The notes below the pieces were generated by a model that was not told the origin of the DNA, made no database searches, and saw nothing but the letters and a program-made list of their open reading frames with translations. A DNA stretch of 64,000 nucleotides from Chelativorans salis (GTDB taxonomy: Bacteria > Pseudomonadota > Alphaproteobacteria > Rhizobiales > Rhizobiaceae): NCBI RefSeq assembly GCF_025336525.1, contig NZ_JAOCZP010000015.1:1-64000 (forward strand), written 5' to 3'. Within the stretch, counting starts at the first letter, position 1. Each line of letters opens with the position of its first letter. The position numbers and the translations under genes are program-made. This document shows positions 37,041-46,710 of the stretch, one piece after another.

Positions 37041-37936
37041 GTGCACGCGTCTTCATCTTCGGCGCCGGCTATTCGGCACAAGCCTTCGCGGGGGAAATCG
37101 CCGGTGAGGTGGGTTTCATCGGCGGGACCACGCGCAGCGAGGAGAAAGCCGGCACACTTATCGGAAAGGGCATCCAGCCCTTCGTCTATACTGGTGACGG
37201 TCTGAGCGAAGACATTCTCGAAGCCTTGCGCGCGACGACCCACCTCCTCGTCTCCATCGCTCCGGGCGCAAGTGGTGACCCGGTTCTCACCGACCTGCAG
37301 GCAGCAGGCAGCAAGGTCATGCCGACGCTTCAGTGGGCAGCCTACCTCTCCACCGTCGGCGTCTACGGCGATCACGATGGCGCCTGGGTGGATGAGGAAA
37401 GCCAATGCCGGCCAACCTCGCGGCGGTCCAAGTGGCGTCTCGATGCAGAAAGGGCATGGGCAGCTTTCTCGCAGGAGACAAAGACACCGGTCGCCATCCT
37501 GCGGCTTTCCGGCATCCACGGCCCCGGCCGCAACGCTTTCGTCAACTTCGCCGCCGGCACCGCCCGGCGCATCGTCAAGCCCGGCCAGGTGTTCAACCGC
37601 GTCCATGTGGCTGACATCGCCGGGGCCCTGCGCCACCTGATGCACGAGCGCGCCGACGGCATCTACAACGTCACCGACGACTTGCCCGCCCCGCCGCAGG
37701 ACGTCGTTGCCTACGCTGCGCGGCTGATGGGCGTCGAGCCGCCGCCGGAAATCGCCTTCGAGGACGCGGATATGAGCCCGATGGCCCGCTCTTTTTACGG
37801 GGAGTGCAAGCGAGCCTCGAACCGGAAACTGAAGGAAAAAGGCTACCGTCTGCGCTACCCGAACTACCGCAAGGCGCTGGAAGCGATGTGGCGGGCGAAA
37901 GCCTGGAAGGGCGAATCTGCCGCAAATATGCTATGA
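37037..37936 (+). CDS. NAD-dependent epimerase/dehydratase-like SDR
   Basis: A 299-residue extended-SDR-like protein. The dinucleotide loop is VFIFGAGYSAQAFA, a GxGxxA variant near the N-terminus. YLSTVGVYGDHDGAWVDEES carries the position of the usual Tyr. ILRLSGIHGPGRNAF and RVHVADIAGALRHLM are typical of this group, which resembles YeeZ-type proteins. Substrate is unknown. It overlaps tsaE by an ATGA, so it is probably coupled to it. mepA follows after 35 bases. Confidence 0.85.
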   Translation: MSARVFIFGAGYSAQAFAGEIAGEVGFIGGTTRSEEKAGTLIGKGIQPFVYTGDGLSEDILEALRATTHLLVSIAPGASGDPVLTDLQAAGSKVMPTLQWAAYLSTVGVYGDHDGAWVDEESQCRPTSRRSKWRLDAERAWAAFSQETKTPVAILRLSGIHGPGRNAFVNFAAGTARRIVKPGQVFNRVHVADIAGALRHLMHERADGIYNVTDDLPAPPQDVVAYAARLMGVEPPPEIAFEDADMSPMARSFYGECKRASNRKLKEKGYRLRYPNYRKALEAMWRAKAWKGESAANML

Positions 37937-37971
37937 TTCGTGGCCAACCTGATTGCATCAGGAGGGGATTG

Positions 37972-39009
37972 ATGCGGCAATCTTACCTTATCCGGCTCGC
38001 CGGTGCTTGTCTGGCGCTGGCGATGACGACGATGGTTCCGGCCAAGGCCGAACCGTTGGCGAAGGAGCTTTTCGGCGCCAGGAAGCTGCCGGCGGCCGCC
38101 GCGCCGGCCGCTTACGGCTTCTACTCAAAGGGCTGTCTTGCCGGCGGCATCGCCATTGCCCCCGACGGTGCCCACTGGCAGGCCATGCGCCTTTCCCGCA
38201 ACCGGCGCTGGGGCCATCCTGACCTCATCCGCCTGATCGAGCGCCTGTCGCGCGAGGCCGCGCAGGACGGCTGGCCGGGGCTCCTGGTGGGCGACATCTC
38301 GCAGCCGCGCGGCGGGCCGATGCTCTCCGGCCACGCTTCGCACCAGATCGGCCTCGATGCCGACATCTGGTTCACGCCCATGCCGAACAAGCGCATGAGC
38401 GTTGCCGAGCGCGAGCAGGTCAGCGCAGTCTCCATGCTCAAGGGCAACACGCTCTACGTCGACGACCGCAAATGGACGCGGGCGCACGAGGCAGTGCTGA
38501 GAAGGGCGGCGAAATATCCGGAGGTCGAGCGCATTCTCGTGCATCCGGGCATCAAGAAAAAGCTGTGTGACACGGTTCGGGGCGACCGTTCGTGGCTGCA
38601 CAAGATCCGCCCCTTCTGGGGCCATCACTATCATTTCCACGTGCGCATCGCCTGCCCCAAGGGCTCTACGGGTTGCAAACCGCAGGACCCCACGCCCAGA
38701 AGCGAGGGCTGCGACGACAGCCTCGCCTGGTGGTTCACCGAGGAGCCATGGCGGCCGTCCGAAGGACCTGAGAAGCCGAAGGCTCGCGACGTCATGACCA
38801 TGGCAGCCTTGCCCAACGCCTGCCGCGCGGTGCTCGAAGCGCCGGCGCCGCCGTCCGAGGCGGCGGTGACGCTGGCCGGACCGGAGGGACTGCCGGCGCA
38901 AGCCACACGGAGCGCTCCGGCCCTTGCCGGCGCCGCCGACCCGGCCTCGCTGCTCCTTTCGCTGCAGCCGGCCGACATCCCCCTGCCTTCGCCGCGGCCT
39001 TACCGCTGA
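37972..39009 (+). CDS. mepA: Penicillin-insensitive murein endopeptidase
   Basis: A 345-residue periplasmic LAS-family metallopeptidase that cuts D-Ala-meso-DAP cross-links in peptidoglycan. The signal peptide covers about residues 1-27 (LAGACLALAMTTMVPAKA). The zinc motif is GHASHQIGLDADIWF, and the second ligand set is FWGHHYHFHVRIACP. Cysteines in CLAGG, CDTV, CPKGSTGC and CDDS likely form disulfides. The Pro/Ala-rich C-terminal tail (about residues 275-345) extends beyond the E. coli protein. AGGAGGGG precedes the ATG at 37972. Confidence 0.95.
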   Translation: MRQSYLIRLAGACLALAMTTMVPAKAEPLAKELFGARKLPAAAAPAAYGFYSKGCLAGGIAIAPDGAHWQAMRLSRNRRWGHPDLIRLIERLSREAAQDGWPGLLVGDISQPRGGPMLSGHASHQIGLDADIWFTPMPNKRMSVAEREQVSAVSMLKGNTLYVDDRKWTRAHEAVLRRAAKYPEVERILVHPGIKKKLCDTVRGDRSWLHKIRPFWGHHYHFHVRIACPKGSTGCKPQDPTPRSEGCDDSLAWWFTEEPWRPSEGPEKPKARDVMTMAALPNACRAVLEAPAPPSEAAVTLAGPEGLPAQATRSAPALAGAADPASLLLSLQPADIPLPSPRPYR

Positions 39010-39026
39010 TCTCCCTAAATGCCGGA

Positions 39027-39048
39027 AGGCGGCTTTTCATGGCCGCCT
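39027..39048 (+). repeat. Hairpin downstream of mepA
   Basis: AGGCGGC (39027-39033) pairs with GCCGCCT (39042-39048) around an 8-base T-rich loop. There is no downstream T-run. It probably marks the end of the mepA transcript or stabilises it. Confidence 0.45.
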
Positions 39049-39089
39049 CGCTCGCTTATAGAGCTTCAACCGATTAGATTCCCGGCTTG

Positions 39090-39497
39090 GTGAGAGACTT
39101 GAACCGGCGACGCGTCGCGCTCATTGCGCACGACCAGAAGAAAGACGACATGGTGGCATTCGCCCGCGATCATCGGGCCTATCTGGCCGCCTGCGAACTC
39201 GTCGCCACTGGCACCACCGGCGGGCGCGTCGCCAAGGCCTGTCCGGATCTGAAGATCAGGCGCCTGAAGAGCGGGCCGCTGGGTGGCGACCAGCAGATCG
39301 GCGCATTGATCGCCGAGCGCGGCGTCGACCTGGTAATATTCTTCGTCGACCCGCTGACACCGATGCCGCACGATGTCGACGTCAAGGCGCTCACGCGGCT
39401 GGCGATCGTGTATGATATTCCCATGGCGCTCAATCGCGCCACCGCGGAGGCCATTTTGGAACAGGAAGGCGCGGGCACGCCCGCACCAGGAAGATAG
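39090..39497 (+). CDS. mgsA: Methylglyoxal synthase
   Basis: A roughly 135-residue enzyme that converts dihydroxyacetone phosphate to methylglyoxal and phosphate, a bypass of lower glycolysis. Family blocks: [47 protein letters not shown] and [20 protein letters not shown]. The catalytic Asp residues are in GGDQQIG and FFVDPL. There is no ATG; the frame offers TTG 39087, GTG 39090 or TTG 39099, none with a strong Shine-Dalgarno, so the start is uncertain by a few codons. It is followed 12 bases later by glk. Confidence 0.92.
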   Translation: MRDLNRRRVALIAHDQKKDDMVAFARDHRAYLAACELVATGTTGGRVAKACPDLKIRRLKSGPLGGDQQIGALIAERGVDLVIFFVDPLTPMPHDVDVKALTRLAIVYDIPMALNRATAEAILEQEGAGTPAPGR

Positions 39498-39509
39498 CCA
39501 GTAGAAACG

Positions 39510-40535
39510 ATGCCTTATTCAAGCGATTCCGACAGGGTGCTCGACTTCCCCATTCTCATCGGCGACATCGGCGGAACCAATGCCCGTTTCGCCATCGTCG
39601 TCGACTCCTATGCCGAACCGAAGGAATTCCCCGTCGTGCAGACGGCCGATTATGCCACGTTGGACGAGGCGATCCAGAGCGCCATTCTCGACCAGACCCA
39701 TCTCCTGCCGCGCTCGGCCGTGCTGGCCGTGGCCGGCCCGGTGGACGGCGACGAGATCGACCTCACGAATTGCGATTGGGTGGTGCGGCCGCGCCAGATG
39801 ATGGAGACCATGGGCTTCGGCGATGTCGTCGTGCTCAACGATTTCGAGGCGCAGGCGCTGGCTGTTGTGGCGCTTGGCGAAGAGCATCTGGAAAAGATCG
39901 GCGGCGGCGAGGCCGAGACGGCCGGCAGCCGTGTCGTGCTGGGGCCGGGCACAGGCCTTGGCGTGGCTGGGCTCGTGCACGGGCACCGCACCTGGATACC
40001 CGTTCCCGGCGAGGGCGGGCACGTCGACCTTGGCCCGCGCACGGCCCGAGACCACGAAATCTTCCCGCATCTGGAGGCCATCAAGGGGCGCATATCCGCA
40101 GAGCAGATTTTGTGCGGGCGCGGGCTGGTCAATCTCTACCGCGCCATCGCCGCCGCGGACAGCAGGGAGGCGCGCTTCTCAACGCCGGCCGAGATCACCA
40201 GCGCTGCACTCGACCACAGCGATAACCTGGCGGTCGAGGCGCTCGATCTTTTCGTCACCTATCTTGGCCGTCTCGCCGGCGACCTCGGCCTTATCTTCAT
40301 GAGCCGCGGCGGCGTCTTTCTGACCGGAGGCATCGCCCAAAAGATCGTGCCGGCGCTGAAGAACGGCACATTCCGCACCGCCTTCGAGGACAAGGCGCCG
40401 CACAGCCAGCTCCTGGCCGCCATGCCGGTCTATGTCATCACCCACCCAATGGCCGCACTCACGGGCCTTGCGGCCTACGCGCGCACGCCGGCACGCTTCG
40501 GGGTGGAAACGGCGGGGCGGCGCTGGAAAGCGTGA
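39510..40535 (+). CDS. glk: Glucokinase
   Basis: A 341-residue ATP-dependent glucokinase of the proteobacterial Glk family that traps glucose as glucose 6-phosphate. The phosphate-1 loop is [15 protein letters not shown], the sugar-binding region contains [10 protein letters not shown] and [12 protein letters not shown], the phosphate-2 loop is [14 protein letters not shown], and the active-site region has [11 protein letters not shown]. Length is slightly above the E. coli enzyme. It lies just after mgsA, a sensible pairing for control of glycolytic flux. Confidence 0.96.
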   Translation: MPYSSDSDRVLDFPILIGDIGGTNARFAIVVDSYAEPKEFPVVQTADYATLDEAIQSAILDQTHLLPRSAVLAVAGPVDGDEIDLTNCDWVVRPRQMMETMGFGDVVVLNDFEAQALAVVALGEEHLEKIGGGEAETAGSRVVLGPGTGLGVAGLVHGHRTWIPVPGEGGHVDLGPRTARDHEIFPHLEAIKGRISAEQILCGRGLVNLYRAIAAADSREARFSTPAEITSAALDHSDNLAVEALDLFVTYLGRLAGDLGLIFMSRGGVFLTGGIAQKIVPALKNGTFRTAFEDKAPHSQLLAAMPVYVITHPMAALTGLAAYARTPARFGVETAGRRWKA

Positions 40536-40653
40536 CGAGCTATCACGTCCATTTTCCGCCCTATTGCAATTGCATGTGCGGCTCCGATGAGGCATAGGCT
40601 GCAACAACCGGAGGGGCCGCAACGCGGCTGCGAAATGAGCAACGGAGGCCCCC

Positions 40654-42510
40654 TTGTTCGGCAAGCAACAATGGAAAGCGCGTGAACCGAGCGATTTGAT
40701 CGCGATCATCCGCCGTGTTTTCCGCGAGAATGGCCGAGAGTATGTCCCGACCTATGGCATGGCCATAGCGTGCATGTTGGTGATCTCCGCCACCACTACT
40801 TTTAGCGCCTACCTGTTGAAACCCATTGTCGATGACGGGTTTGTTGAGGGGGAGTGGTCGACGCTCTACTGGTACTGCGCGATCCTTGTCGCCGTCTACA
40901 TCATCCGCGGTTTTGCGATGTACGGGCAAACGGTGTTGCTCGCCAAGATCGGCAATAATGTTGTCGCCCGCTATCAGCGCCGCCTTTTCGATCATCTGAT
41001 GCGACTCGACATCGGCTATTTCACCGCGAGCCGGTCGGGCCAGCTTACAGCGCAGATAGCTCAGAACGTCACAGGCATTCGCAATCTGCTCAACACGACG
41101 GTTGCTGCCACCGCCCGCCAGATTCCCACGCTCGTAGGCCTGGGCGGGATGATGGTGTTCATGGACCCGGTGCTGTCGCTTGCCGTTTTCATCATCGGCC
41201 CGCCGATGATCTACGCGATCAATTATCTGACCAGACGTGTGCGCGGACTTGCGCGCGAGGCAGTGGAGATCAATTCGCGGTACCTCGGCGCTATGCAGGA
41301 ATCCATTCAGGGAATAGCCATCGTCAAAGCCTTCACGATGGAGGATGCGCTATCCGGCAAAATGTCGGGGCTCATCGGCCGTGCCGAGAACCGCTCTAAC
41401 AAGATAGCCCGCGTGTCGGAGCGGATGACGCCGATAACCGAGATTCTCGTCGGCGTTTCCGTCGCGGCCGTTCTCGTCTATGCAGGCTGGCGCGCGTCAA
41501 CTCAGGGAGTTCCGCCCGGTTCCGTCATCGCCTTCATCGGGGCGATGCTCTTCGCTTATGAGCCGGTGCGCAAGCTTGCGCGCGTGCCGGTGGATTTGGA
41601 GCGGGCGCTCGTCAATGCCCGCATGATATATGACATCCTCGATGCCGAGCCGCAGCAGGGCGACGCGCCGGTCGCGGAAGCGCTTCAGGTCAAGGAGGGC
41701 AACGTCCTCTTTGACCGGGTGAGCTTCGCCTACGCCGAGCACATGCCCGTGCTCCACGGTGTGACCTTAGAGGCGAAGGCCGGCAGGACGACCGCCATCG
41801 TCGGCCCCTCCGGTGCCGGCAAGTCGACGCTCTTCGCGCTCCTGCAGCGCTTCCACGACCTCGACGACGGAAAGATCACTATCGACGTGCAGGACATTTC
41901 GCTGGTCACGAAGCACTCGCTGCGCTCCGCCATCGCCTACGTCTCGCAGCACCCCTATCTCTTCGAGGGGACGATCCGCGACAACATCCGCTACGGCCGG
42001 CCCGACGCCACCGACGCCGAGATCGACGAAGCGGCAAGGCTCGCCAACGCGGAAGAATTCATCCTGCGGCAACCCCAGGGCTACGAGACCTTGGTGGGGG
42101 AAAGCGGCGCCACCCTTTCGGGCGGCCAGCGGCAGCGCCTGTCGATCGCCCGCGCCATCGTCCGCAACGCGCCTATCCTGCTCCTCGACGAGGCCACCTC
42201 GGCGCTCGACAACGAATCGGAGGCCAAGGTGCAGCAGGCGCTCGACCGGGTGATGAAGACGCGCACCACGCTGGTGATCGCGCACCGGCTCTCCACGGTC
42301 ATCAACGCCGACCAGATCATTGTTCTGGAAGAGGGGCGGCTGGTGGAGCAGGGTACGCACCGCACCCTGGTCCGAAAGCCGCACGGCATCTATGCCCGCT
42401 TCTACCGCATGCAGACCGAAAAGACCGATGACCTTCTCGAAGCGGCGCCGGTTGACAGCGGTGGGGCGAAAAGGGCACCTCGAACGAAGGAGACGGAGGA
42501 GCGACGCTGA
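40654..42510 (+). CDS. MsbA-like ABC exporter (fused permease and ATPase), TTG start
   Basis: A 618-residue half-transporter. The membrane domain (about residues 25-320) has six predicted helices, and the ATPase (about 355-590) has Walker [18 protein letters not shown]-loop [20 protein letters not shown], signature [15 protein letters not shown] and Walker [17 protein letters not shown] with H-loop VIAHRLSTV. The layout is that of MsbA/lipid A or drug exporters; the substrate is unknown. No ATG fits; TTG 40654 is preceded by GGAGG with a 5-base gap. Its stop overlaps the dapB start (TGATG). Confidence 0.93.
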   Translation: MFGKQQWKAREPSDLIAIIRRVFRENGREYVPTYGMAIACMLVISATTTFSAYLLKPIVDDGFVEGEWSTLYWYCAILVAVYIIRGFAMYGQTVLLAKIGNNVVARYQRRLFDHLMRLDIGYFTASRSGQLTAQIAQNVTGIRNLLNTTVAATARQIPTLVGLGGMMVFMDPVLSLAVFIIGPPMIYAINYLTRRVRGLAREAVEINSRYLGAMQESIQGIAIVKAFTMEDALSGKMSGLIGRAENRSNKIARVSERMTPITEILVGVSVAAVLVYAGWRASTQGVPPGSVIAFIGAMLFAYEPVRKLARVPVDLERALVNARMIYDILDAEPQQGDAPVAEALQVKEGNVLFDRVSFAYAEHMPVLHGVTLEAKAGRTTAIVGPSGAGKSTLFALLQRFHDLDDGKITIDVQDISLVTKHSLRSAIAYVSQHPYLFEGTIRDNIRYGRPDATDAEIDEAARLANAEEFILRQPQGYETLVGESGATLSGGQRQRLSIARAIVRNAPILLLDEATSALDNESEAKVQQALDRVMKTRTTLVIAHRLSTVINADQIIVLEEGRLVEQGTHRTLVRKPHGIYARFYRMQTEKTDDLLEAAPVDSGGAKRAPRTKETEERR

Positions 42511-43322
42511 TGGGTGACATGGGTCTGGTGGTGGTGGGTGCCGGTGGCCGCATGGGCCAAACGCTAATCCGCGCCGTGCACACGATGGAGGGCGCCCGCC
42601 TCGTGGGTGCTGTCGAGCGCCCCGGCTCTCCGCATCTCGGCAAGGACGCCGGCGAGCTTGCCGGCATCGGCATCGTCAATGTCGAGATCGGCGACGATCC
42701 GCTGGCCGCCTTCGCCAAGGCCGACGGCGTGCTCGACTTCACGACGCCGCGGGCGACGGTGGAGTTTGCCGGCTATGCGGCGCAGGCGCGCATCGTCCAC
42801 GTCGTCGGCACCACCGGGCTTTCGGACGAGGACGAAGCGGCGGTCGCAGCGGCAGCCCGCCACGCCACCATCGTCAAGTCCGGCAATATGAGCCTCGGCG
42901 TCAACCTGCTCTCGGTGCTGGTGCGTCAGGCGGCAAAGGCCTTGGACGCCGCCGATTTCGATATTGAGATTCTGGAGATGCACCACCGCCACAAGGTGGA
43001 CGCGCCATCGGGCACGGCACTACTTCTGGGAGCGGCGGCAGCCGAAGGCCGGGACGAAAACCTCGCCGAGAAGAGCATCCGCGTGCGCGACGGCCACACC
43101 GGCGCGCGCGAGGCCGGCACGATCGGCTTCGCAACGCTGCGCGGCGGCTCTGTGGTGGGCGAGCACTCCGTCATCCTCGCCGGCACTGGGGAGCGCATCG
43201 TGCTCTCCCATCACGCCGAGGATCGCACTATCTTCGCACGTGGCGCCGTGAAAGCGGCCCTGTGGGCGCGCGAGAAGAAGCCGGGGCTTTACTCCATGCT
43301 CGATGTCCTGGGTCTCGCCTGA
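42510..43322 (+). CDS. dapB: 4-Hydroxy-tetrahydrodipicolinate reductase
   Basis: A 270-residue NAD(P)H enzyme of the lysine/diaminopimelate pathway, needed for peptidoglycan cross-links. The cofactor loop is [16 protein letters not shown], and the catalytic and substrate segment is [19 protein letters not shown], with His-His and Lys, followed by [19 protein letters not shown]. Length is typical. The ATG overlaps the ABC exporter stop. gpmA follows after 40 bases. Confidence 0.97.
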   Translation: MGDMGLVVVGAGGRMGQTLIRAVHTMEGARLVGAVERPGSPHLGKDAGELAGIGIVNVEIGDDPLAAFAKADGVLDFTTPRATVEFAGYAAQARIVHVVGTTGLSDEDEAAVAAAARHATIVKSGNMSLGVNLLSVLVRQAAKALDAADFDIEILEMHHRHKVDAPSGTALLLGAAAAEGRDENLAEKSIRVRDGHTGAREAGTIGFATLRGGSVVGEHSVILAGTGERIVLSHHAEDRTIFARGAVKAALWAREKKPGLYSMLDVLGLA

Positions 43323-43362
43323 TCCACGCCTTTATCCTTCCACGCACTGCAAGGGAGCTACA

Positions 43363-43983
43363 ATGTCCGGAATCCTCGTCCTCGTCCGACACGGCCAGAG
43401 CGAATGGAACCTGAAAAACCTGTTCACCGGCTGGCGCGATCCCGGCCTTTCGGAGAAAGGCCACGAGGAAGCGAAGGATGCCGGCCGCAGGATCAAGGCG
43501 CACGGGCTCAAGCCCGATATCGCCTTCACCTCGGTGCTGTCGCGGGCACAGGTGACGAACGACCACATCCTCGCCGAGCTCGGCCAGGAGGGGCTTGAGA
43601 CCATCTGCGACCAGGCGCTGAACGAGCGCGACTACGGCGACCTCTCCGGCCTCAACAAGGACGACGCGCGCAATAGATGGGGCGAGGAGCAGGTGCATAT
43701 CTGGCGCCGCTCCTACGACGTGCAGCCGCCCGGCGGCGAAAGCCTGAGGGACACCGGCGCCCGTGTGTGGCCTTACTATCTGCACGACATTCAGCCTCAT
43801 GTTCTGCGCGGCGAAACAGTCCTGGTGAGCGCCCACGGCAACTCACTGCGCGCGCTCGTCATGGCACTCGACGGGCTGACCGGCGAGGAGGTCGTCAAGA
43901 TGGAGATCGCCACCGGCGTTCCCATCGTCTACCGCCTCAACGCCGATTCCACCGTCGCCTCAAAGGAAATTCTGGAAGATTGA
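43363..43983 (+). CDS. gpmA: 2,3-Bisphosphoglycerate-dependent phosphoglycerate mutase
   Basis: A 206-residue glycolytic mutase that interconverts 3- and 2-phosphoglycerate. The phospho-His motif is [37 protein letters not shown] carries the acid, and [17 protein letters not shown] contains the second His. It is shorter than E. coli GpmA (about 250), which is the usual alphaproteobacterial form. AAGGGAGC precedes ATG 43363; a longer in-frame start at 43303 is rejected because it adds no family sequence. Confidence 0.95.
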   Translation: MSGILVLVRHGQSEWNLKNLFTGWRDPGLSEKGHEEAKDAGRRIKAHGLKPDIAFTSVLSRAQVTNDHILAELGQEGLETICDQALNERDYGDLSGLNKDDARNRWGEEQVHIWRRSYDVQPPGGESLRDTGARVWPYYLHDIQPHVLRGETVLVSAHGNSLRALVMALDGLTGEEVVKMEIATGVPIVYRLNADSTVASKEILED

Positions 43984-44024
43984 GCACAGGCGGCCGACAG
44001 TCGGAGAAAATCACAGAATCCGCG

Positions 44025-44053
44025 TTGACACACAAAGCGCCGCCGCTTACATC
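44025..44053 (+). promoter_or_regulatory. tRNA-Leu promoter
   Basis: A perfect -35 TTGACA (44025-44030) followed after 17 bases by TACATC (44048-44053) ends 13 bases before the tRNA 5' end, the expected arrangement for a tRNA gene with a short leader. Confidence 0.55.
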
Positions 44054-44066
44054 GGCAGCGCACCTA

Positions 44067-44151
44067 GCCCAGGTGGCGGAATTGGTAGACGCGCACGGTT
44101 CAGGTCCGTGTGCCGCGAGGCGTGGAGGTTCGAGTCCTCTCCTGGGCACCA
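44067..44151 (+). tRNA. tRNA-Leu, anticodon CAG, CCA encoded
   Basis: Acceptor stem GCCCAGG (44067-44073) pairs with CCTGGGC (44141-44147), followed by discriminator A and encoded CCA (44149-44151). The D-arm carries GGTAGACGC, typical of class II tRNA-Leu. The anticodon stem-loop is CACGG TTCAGGT CCGTG with CAG at 44101-44103, which reads CUG codons. A long variable arm (TGCCGCGAGGCGT region) and the T-arm GGAGGTTCGAGTCCTCT complete the class II fold. CUG is the commonest Leu codon in such GC-rich genomes. Confidence 0.97.
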
Positions 44152-44261
44152 CGCTTCGCCCTTCGGGCTACGCGTGGCGCAGCCATGCGTCGGCCGTTAG
44201 AGCGAAGCAGTGTCCGGCGTAGCTGGAGCAAAGCGGAAGCGAAGACGGACCGAACACGCAC
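44152..44261 (+). repeat. Hairpin-rich spacer between tRNA-Leu and mini GIY-YIG gene
   Basis: The 110 bases behind the tRNA hold several small stems: GCCC-TTC-GGGC (44158-44168), GCTTCGC (44153-44159) facing GCGAAGC (44202-44208), and GTCCG (44212-44216) facing CGGAC (44246-44250). Similar GC-rich palindromic spacers occur in front of GIY-YIG genes next to alphaproteobacterial tRNAs, as far as I recall. Confidence 0.4.
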
Positions 44262-44450
44262 ATGTGGTGCGTCTACATAGTCCGCAGCGTAACCTCGCCA
44301 GAACAAGAATATACCGGCGCAACTGCTAATCTGAAGCAGCGTTTATGGTATTGCGCTTTCTCTGACAAAGTTGTGGCGCTTGAACTTGGAAAAGATCTCA
44401 AGTCGCATTCAGGTCGGGCATTTGCCAACAAAAGGCTGATAAAGGAATAA
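44262..44450 (+). CDS. Shortened GIY-YIG nuclease-like ORF (probably inactive)
   Basis: A 62-residue ORF that matches both ends of the GIY-YIG (UPF0213) family but lacks its middle. The N-terminal part MWCVYIVRS with EYTGATANLKQRL matches the family's YVYILRS and YIGxTxDLKRRL. It then jumps to YCAFSDKVVALELGKDLKSH and SGRAFANKRL, which matches the C-terminal part. About 20 residues that normally follow RL, including the histidine, are missing, and the metal-binding Glu of FEKYLKSGSG is Gly. It is likely non-catalytic or a decaying gene. It sits 110 bases after tRNA-Leu. Confidence 0.6.
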   Translation: MWCVYIVRSVTSPEQEYTGATANLKQRLWYCAFSDKVVALELGKDLKSHSGRAFANKRLIKE

Positions 44451-44640
44451 ACCTGATCACCACCATCTCGAGCCTGCCAATATAACTTTCCTCTCCTTCT
44501 CACTGCCGCATTATACACCTCCCGAGTCACGGCGAGACAAAACGTGACCGGCGCACGCGCGCCGAATGCTTCCCCAGTCGCTTCCTTGCCCGATTCCGTC
44601 CCTAGTCCGGTCCGGTAGCAGCACAGCATTGGGGACATCA

Positions 44641-45000
44641 ATGAGAAGCTTTCCCGGCCGAGACGGCGCGCTTGCGCTTGCCGCCGCGGCACCTTTCGCC
44701 TTGCTCCCGGCCGCGGCTCATGCGCAATGCGGCAGTGCGTCCTGGTACGCGCTGACGTCGAAGACCGCTTCCGGCGAGCGCATGAATCCGGCAGCTATGA
44801 CCGCCGCCCACCGCAAGTTGCCTTTCGGCACGAAGGTCAAGGTGGTGAATCAGAACAACGGCAAGGCCGTCACTGTACGCATCAACGACCGCGGGCCGTT
44901 CGTGGGTGGGCGCATCCTGGATCTGTCGAAGGCCGCCGCCGGCAAACTCGGCTTCATCAGCGCCGGGCACACGCAGGTCTGCCTGGAGGCGGCGAAGTAA
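44641..45000 (+). CDS. RlpA-like double-psi beta-barrel secreted protein
   Basis: A 119-residue secreted protein. A signal peptide covers about residues 1-28 ([19 protein letters not shown]). The mature part is an RlpA-like double-psi barrel: [60 protein letters not shown], with the Asp in NDRGPF that is catalytic in lytic transglycosylases of this type. There is no SPOR domain and no clear lipobox, so it is a minimal version. A longer start at 44566 is in frame, but ATG 44641 gives the signal peptide. Confidence 0.87.
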   Translation: MRSFPGRDGALALAAAAPFALLPAAAHAQCGSASWYALTSKTASGERMNPAAMTAAHRKLPFGTKVKVVNQNNGKAVTVRINDRGPFVGGRILDLSKAAAGKLGFISAGHTQVCLEAAK

Positions 45001-45003
45001 GGT

Positions 45004-45882
45004 TTACAAAAGCACCGGCGGGTCGAGCCGGCCGTTGACCGCCAGGTCGAGCACGAAGGTCTTGCCGGCTTGCGGATCGGCCTTGCGCGCTGCCTCGTCC
45101 ATGTCCTCGAAAGCCGAGGTGACGGCGAGGCGGTCGGCATTGCGGCCGATGAAGACCGGGCATGTGACCTGCCGCGCCGGCAGCTGGATCGAGCGGATAA
45201 GCTCGCCGCGTGCCGTCCAGGCGTCGAGCCGCCCGGCGCCCCAGCGCGCGTTCCACAACGTGCCGTCGGCATCCATCACCGAGCCGTCGATGCCGCCCGG
45301 CATCTCGTTGCCTTCCACCGTCAGCACCGGGTCGTCCACGGGTAGGCCGGTCTCTGGGTCGCAGGCGACGCGGTAGAGCCGGTTCTCGCGGGTATCGGCG
45401 AAATAGCCGATGGCGCCGTCGGGGGAGAAGCAGATCGAATTGGGGATCGTGATATGCGAGAAAAGCCGCCGCACCTCGCCCTTGAAGAACCAGTATATAG
45501 CGCCGGTCTGTTCCTGCCCGCTCTTGCCCATGGTGCCGAACCACAGCGCGCCGGCAGGGTGCGGACGGGCATCGTTGGAGCGCGTGTCCGGACGGTCCGC
45601 CTCCACCTCGGCCAGCATCTCCAGCGCCCCGGATGCCCTGTCGCGAAGCTGCAGGCCAGTCTCCGTCACCAGAAGCTGGCGCGCCTCGTCGACGCGTGCC
45701 AGCGCGCTCGCCATCACCGGCAGGTCGTGCACCTGTTCTTTCCCGCCCGAGAGCGGCAGTTCGAGAAGCTTGCGTTCGAGGATGTCGAACCAGAAGAGCG
45801 TGTCGGTATGGGCGTCATAGGCCGGCCCCTCCCCGAGTCGGCAGGCAGTGTCCGAAAGAACCGAAACCGCGGCGTCGCTCAT
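45004..45882 (-). CDS. SMP-30/gluconolactonase family lactonase
   Basis: A 292-residue six-bladed beta-propeller lactonase of the SMP-30/LRE family, which opens sugar lactones such as glucono-, galactono- or arabinonolactone. The entry Glu is in CRLGEGPAYDAHTDTLFWFD, NSICFSPDGAIGYFAD provides the metal Asn, and MPGGIDGSVMDADGTLWNA the metal Asp. The start at 45882 has AGGAGTGCT upstream. It overlaps the stop of the SDR gene upstream (ATGA), so the two likely form a sugar dehydrogenase plus lactonase pair. Sugar specificity is unknown. Confidence 0.9.
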   Translation of the reverse strand: MSDAAVSVLSDTACRLGEGPAYDAHTDTLFWFDILERKLLELPLSGGKEQVHDLPVMASALARVDEARQLLVTETGLQLRDRASGALEMLAEVEADRPDTRSNDARPHPAGALWFGTMGKSGQEQTGAIYWFFKGEVRRLFSHITIPNSICFSPDGAIGYFADTRENRLYRVACDPETGLPVDDPVLTVEGNEMPGGIDGSVMDADGTLWNARWGAGRLDAWTARGELIRSIQLPARQVTCPVFIGRNADRLAVTSAFEDMDEAARKADPQAGKTFVLDLAVNGRLDPPVLL

Positions 45883-46646
45883 AGCACTCCTCCATCGACG
45901 ATAAGGGTCTGCGCGGTGACGGCGCGCGAAAGTCCTGAAGAGAGGAAGAGGCATGGTCCCACCATGTCCTCCGGCTGCAGGGTATCCTTCAGGCATTGCC
46001 GCGCGATGTGGCGCTGAAGTCCTTCCTCCGTCACCCACAACTCCTTTTGCCGCCCCGTGATAACCCAGCCAGGCGCAATCGCATTGACGCGGATGCCATG
46101 CGGGCCGAGCGCGCCGGCAAGTCCCTTGGTGAGGCCGACGATGCCGCCCTTGGCGGCCGAATAAGCCGGCATCTCACCCTGGTTGATCATATAGGAGATA
46201 GAGGTGAAGTTGACGATGGCGCCGCCGCCGGCCGCCTTCATGCCCGGCACCACCGCCTGCACGGCGAAGAATTGCGGGCGCAGGTTGATCGCCTGGTTGT
46301 TGTCCCAGTAATCGGGCGTGACCTCTTCCACCTCGTGACGGTCGTCCCAGGCAGCATTGTTGACGAGGACCGTGACCGGCCCATGCGCGTCGGCCGCCTC
46401 GGCGACCGCCTTGCGCAGCGCTTCGATGTCGCGCAGGTCGGCGTGGAGGAAAAGCGGTCTGCGTCCCAGGTCCTTGTCCAGCCGGTCGCAAAGCGCGCGG
46501 CTGTCCTTCTCGGCGATATCGATGAACGCCACCCGCGCACCCTGGCGCAGGAAGCCTTCCGTGAGTGCGGCGCCGATGCCCGAGCCGCCGCCGGTGATCA
46601 GCACCGAGGCGTTTTCGAGATCGGGAAATCGTTCTGTCGGCATCAT
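45879..46646 (-). CDS. SDR family sugar dehydrogenase-like oxidoreductase
   Basis: A roughly 255-residue classical short-chain dehydrogenase. The cofactor motif is SVLITGGGSGIGAALTEGF, Asp in HADLRD points to NAD use, NNAAWDD is the NNAG equivalent, and the catalytic set is Ser in FTSISYMINQ with YSAAKGG (Tyr-x-x-x-Lys). The tail AVTAQTLIVDGGVL is typical. It overlaps the lactonase gene by 4 bases, suggesting oxidation of an aldose to a lactone followed by hydrolysis. ATG at 46646 or 46643 are both possible. Confidence 0.9.
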   Translation of the reverse strand: MMPTERFPDLENASVLITGGGSGIGAALTEGFLRQGARVAFIDIAEKDSRALCDRLDKDLGRRPLFLHADLRDIEALRKAVAEAADAHGPVTVLVNNAAWDDRHEVEEVTPDYWDNNQAINLRPQFFAVQAVVPGMKAAGGGAIVNFTSISYMINQGEMPAYSAAKGGIVGLTKGLAGALGPHGIRVNAIAPGWVITGRQKELWVTEEGLQRHIARQCLKDTLQPEDMVGPCLFLSSGLSRAVTAQTLIVDGGVL

Positions 46647-46710
46647 GGATGAAGCGGCCCCTTTGGTTAGCGCCAGCTTAGCCGCACAGTACGCCCCGGC
46701 CAACTCCAAC

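Noticed and set aside
44067-44640. Genomic island attachment site at tRNA-Leu
   Set aside because: No integrase gene and no second copy of the tRNA 3' end was seen downstream within the window.
46647-46709. Longer start for the SDR gene at 46709
   Set aside because: The added residues cross the inverted repeat between grpE and the SDR gene and do not match the family.
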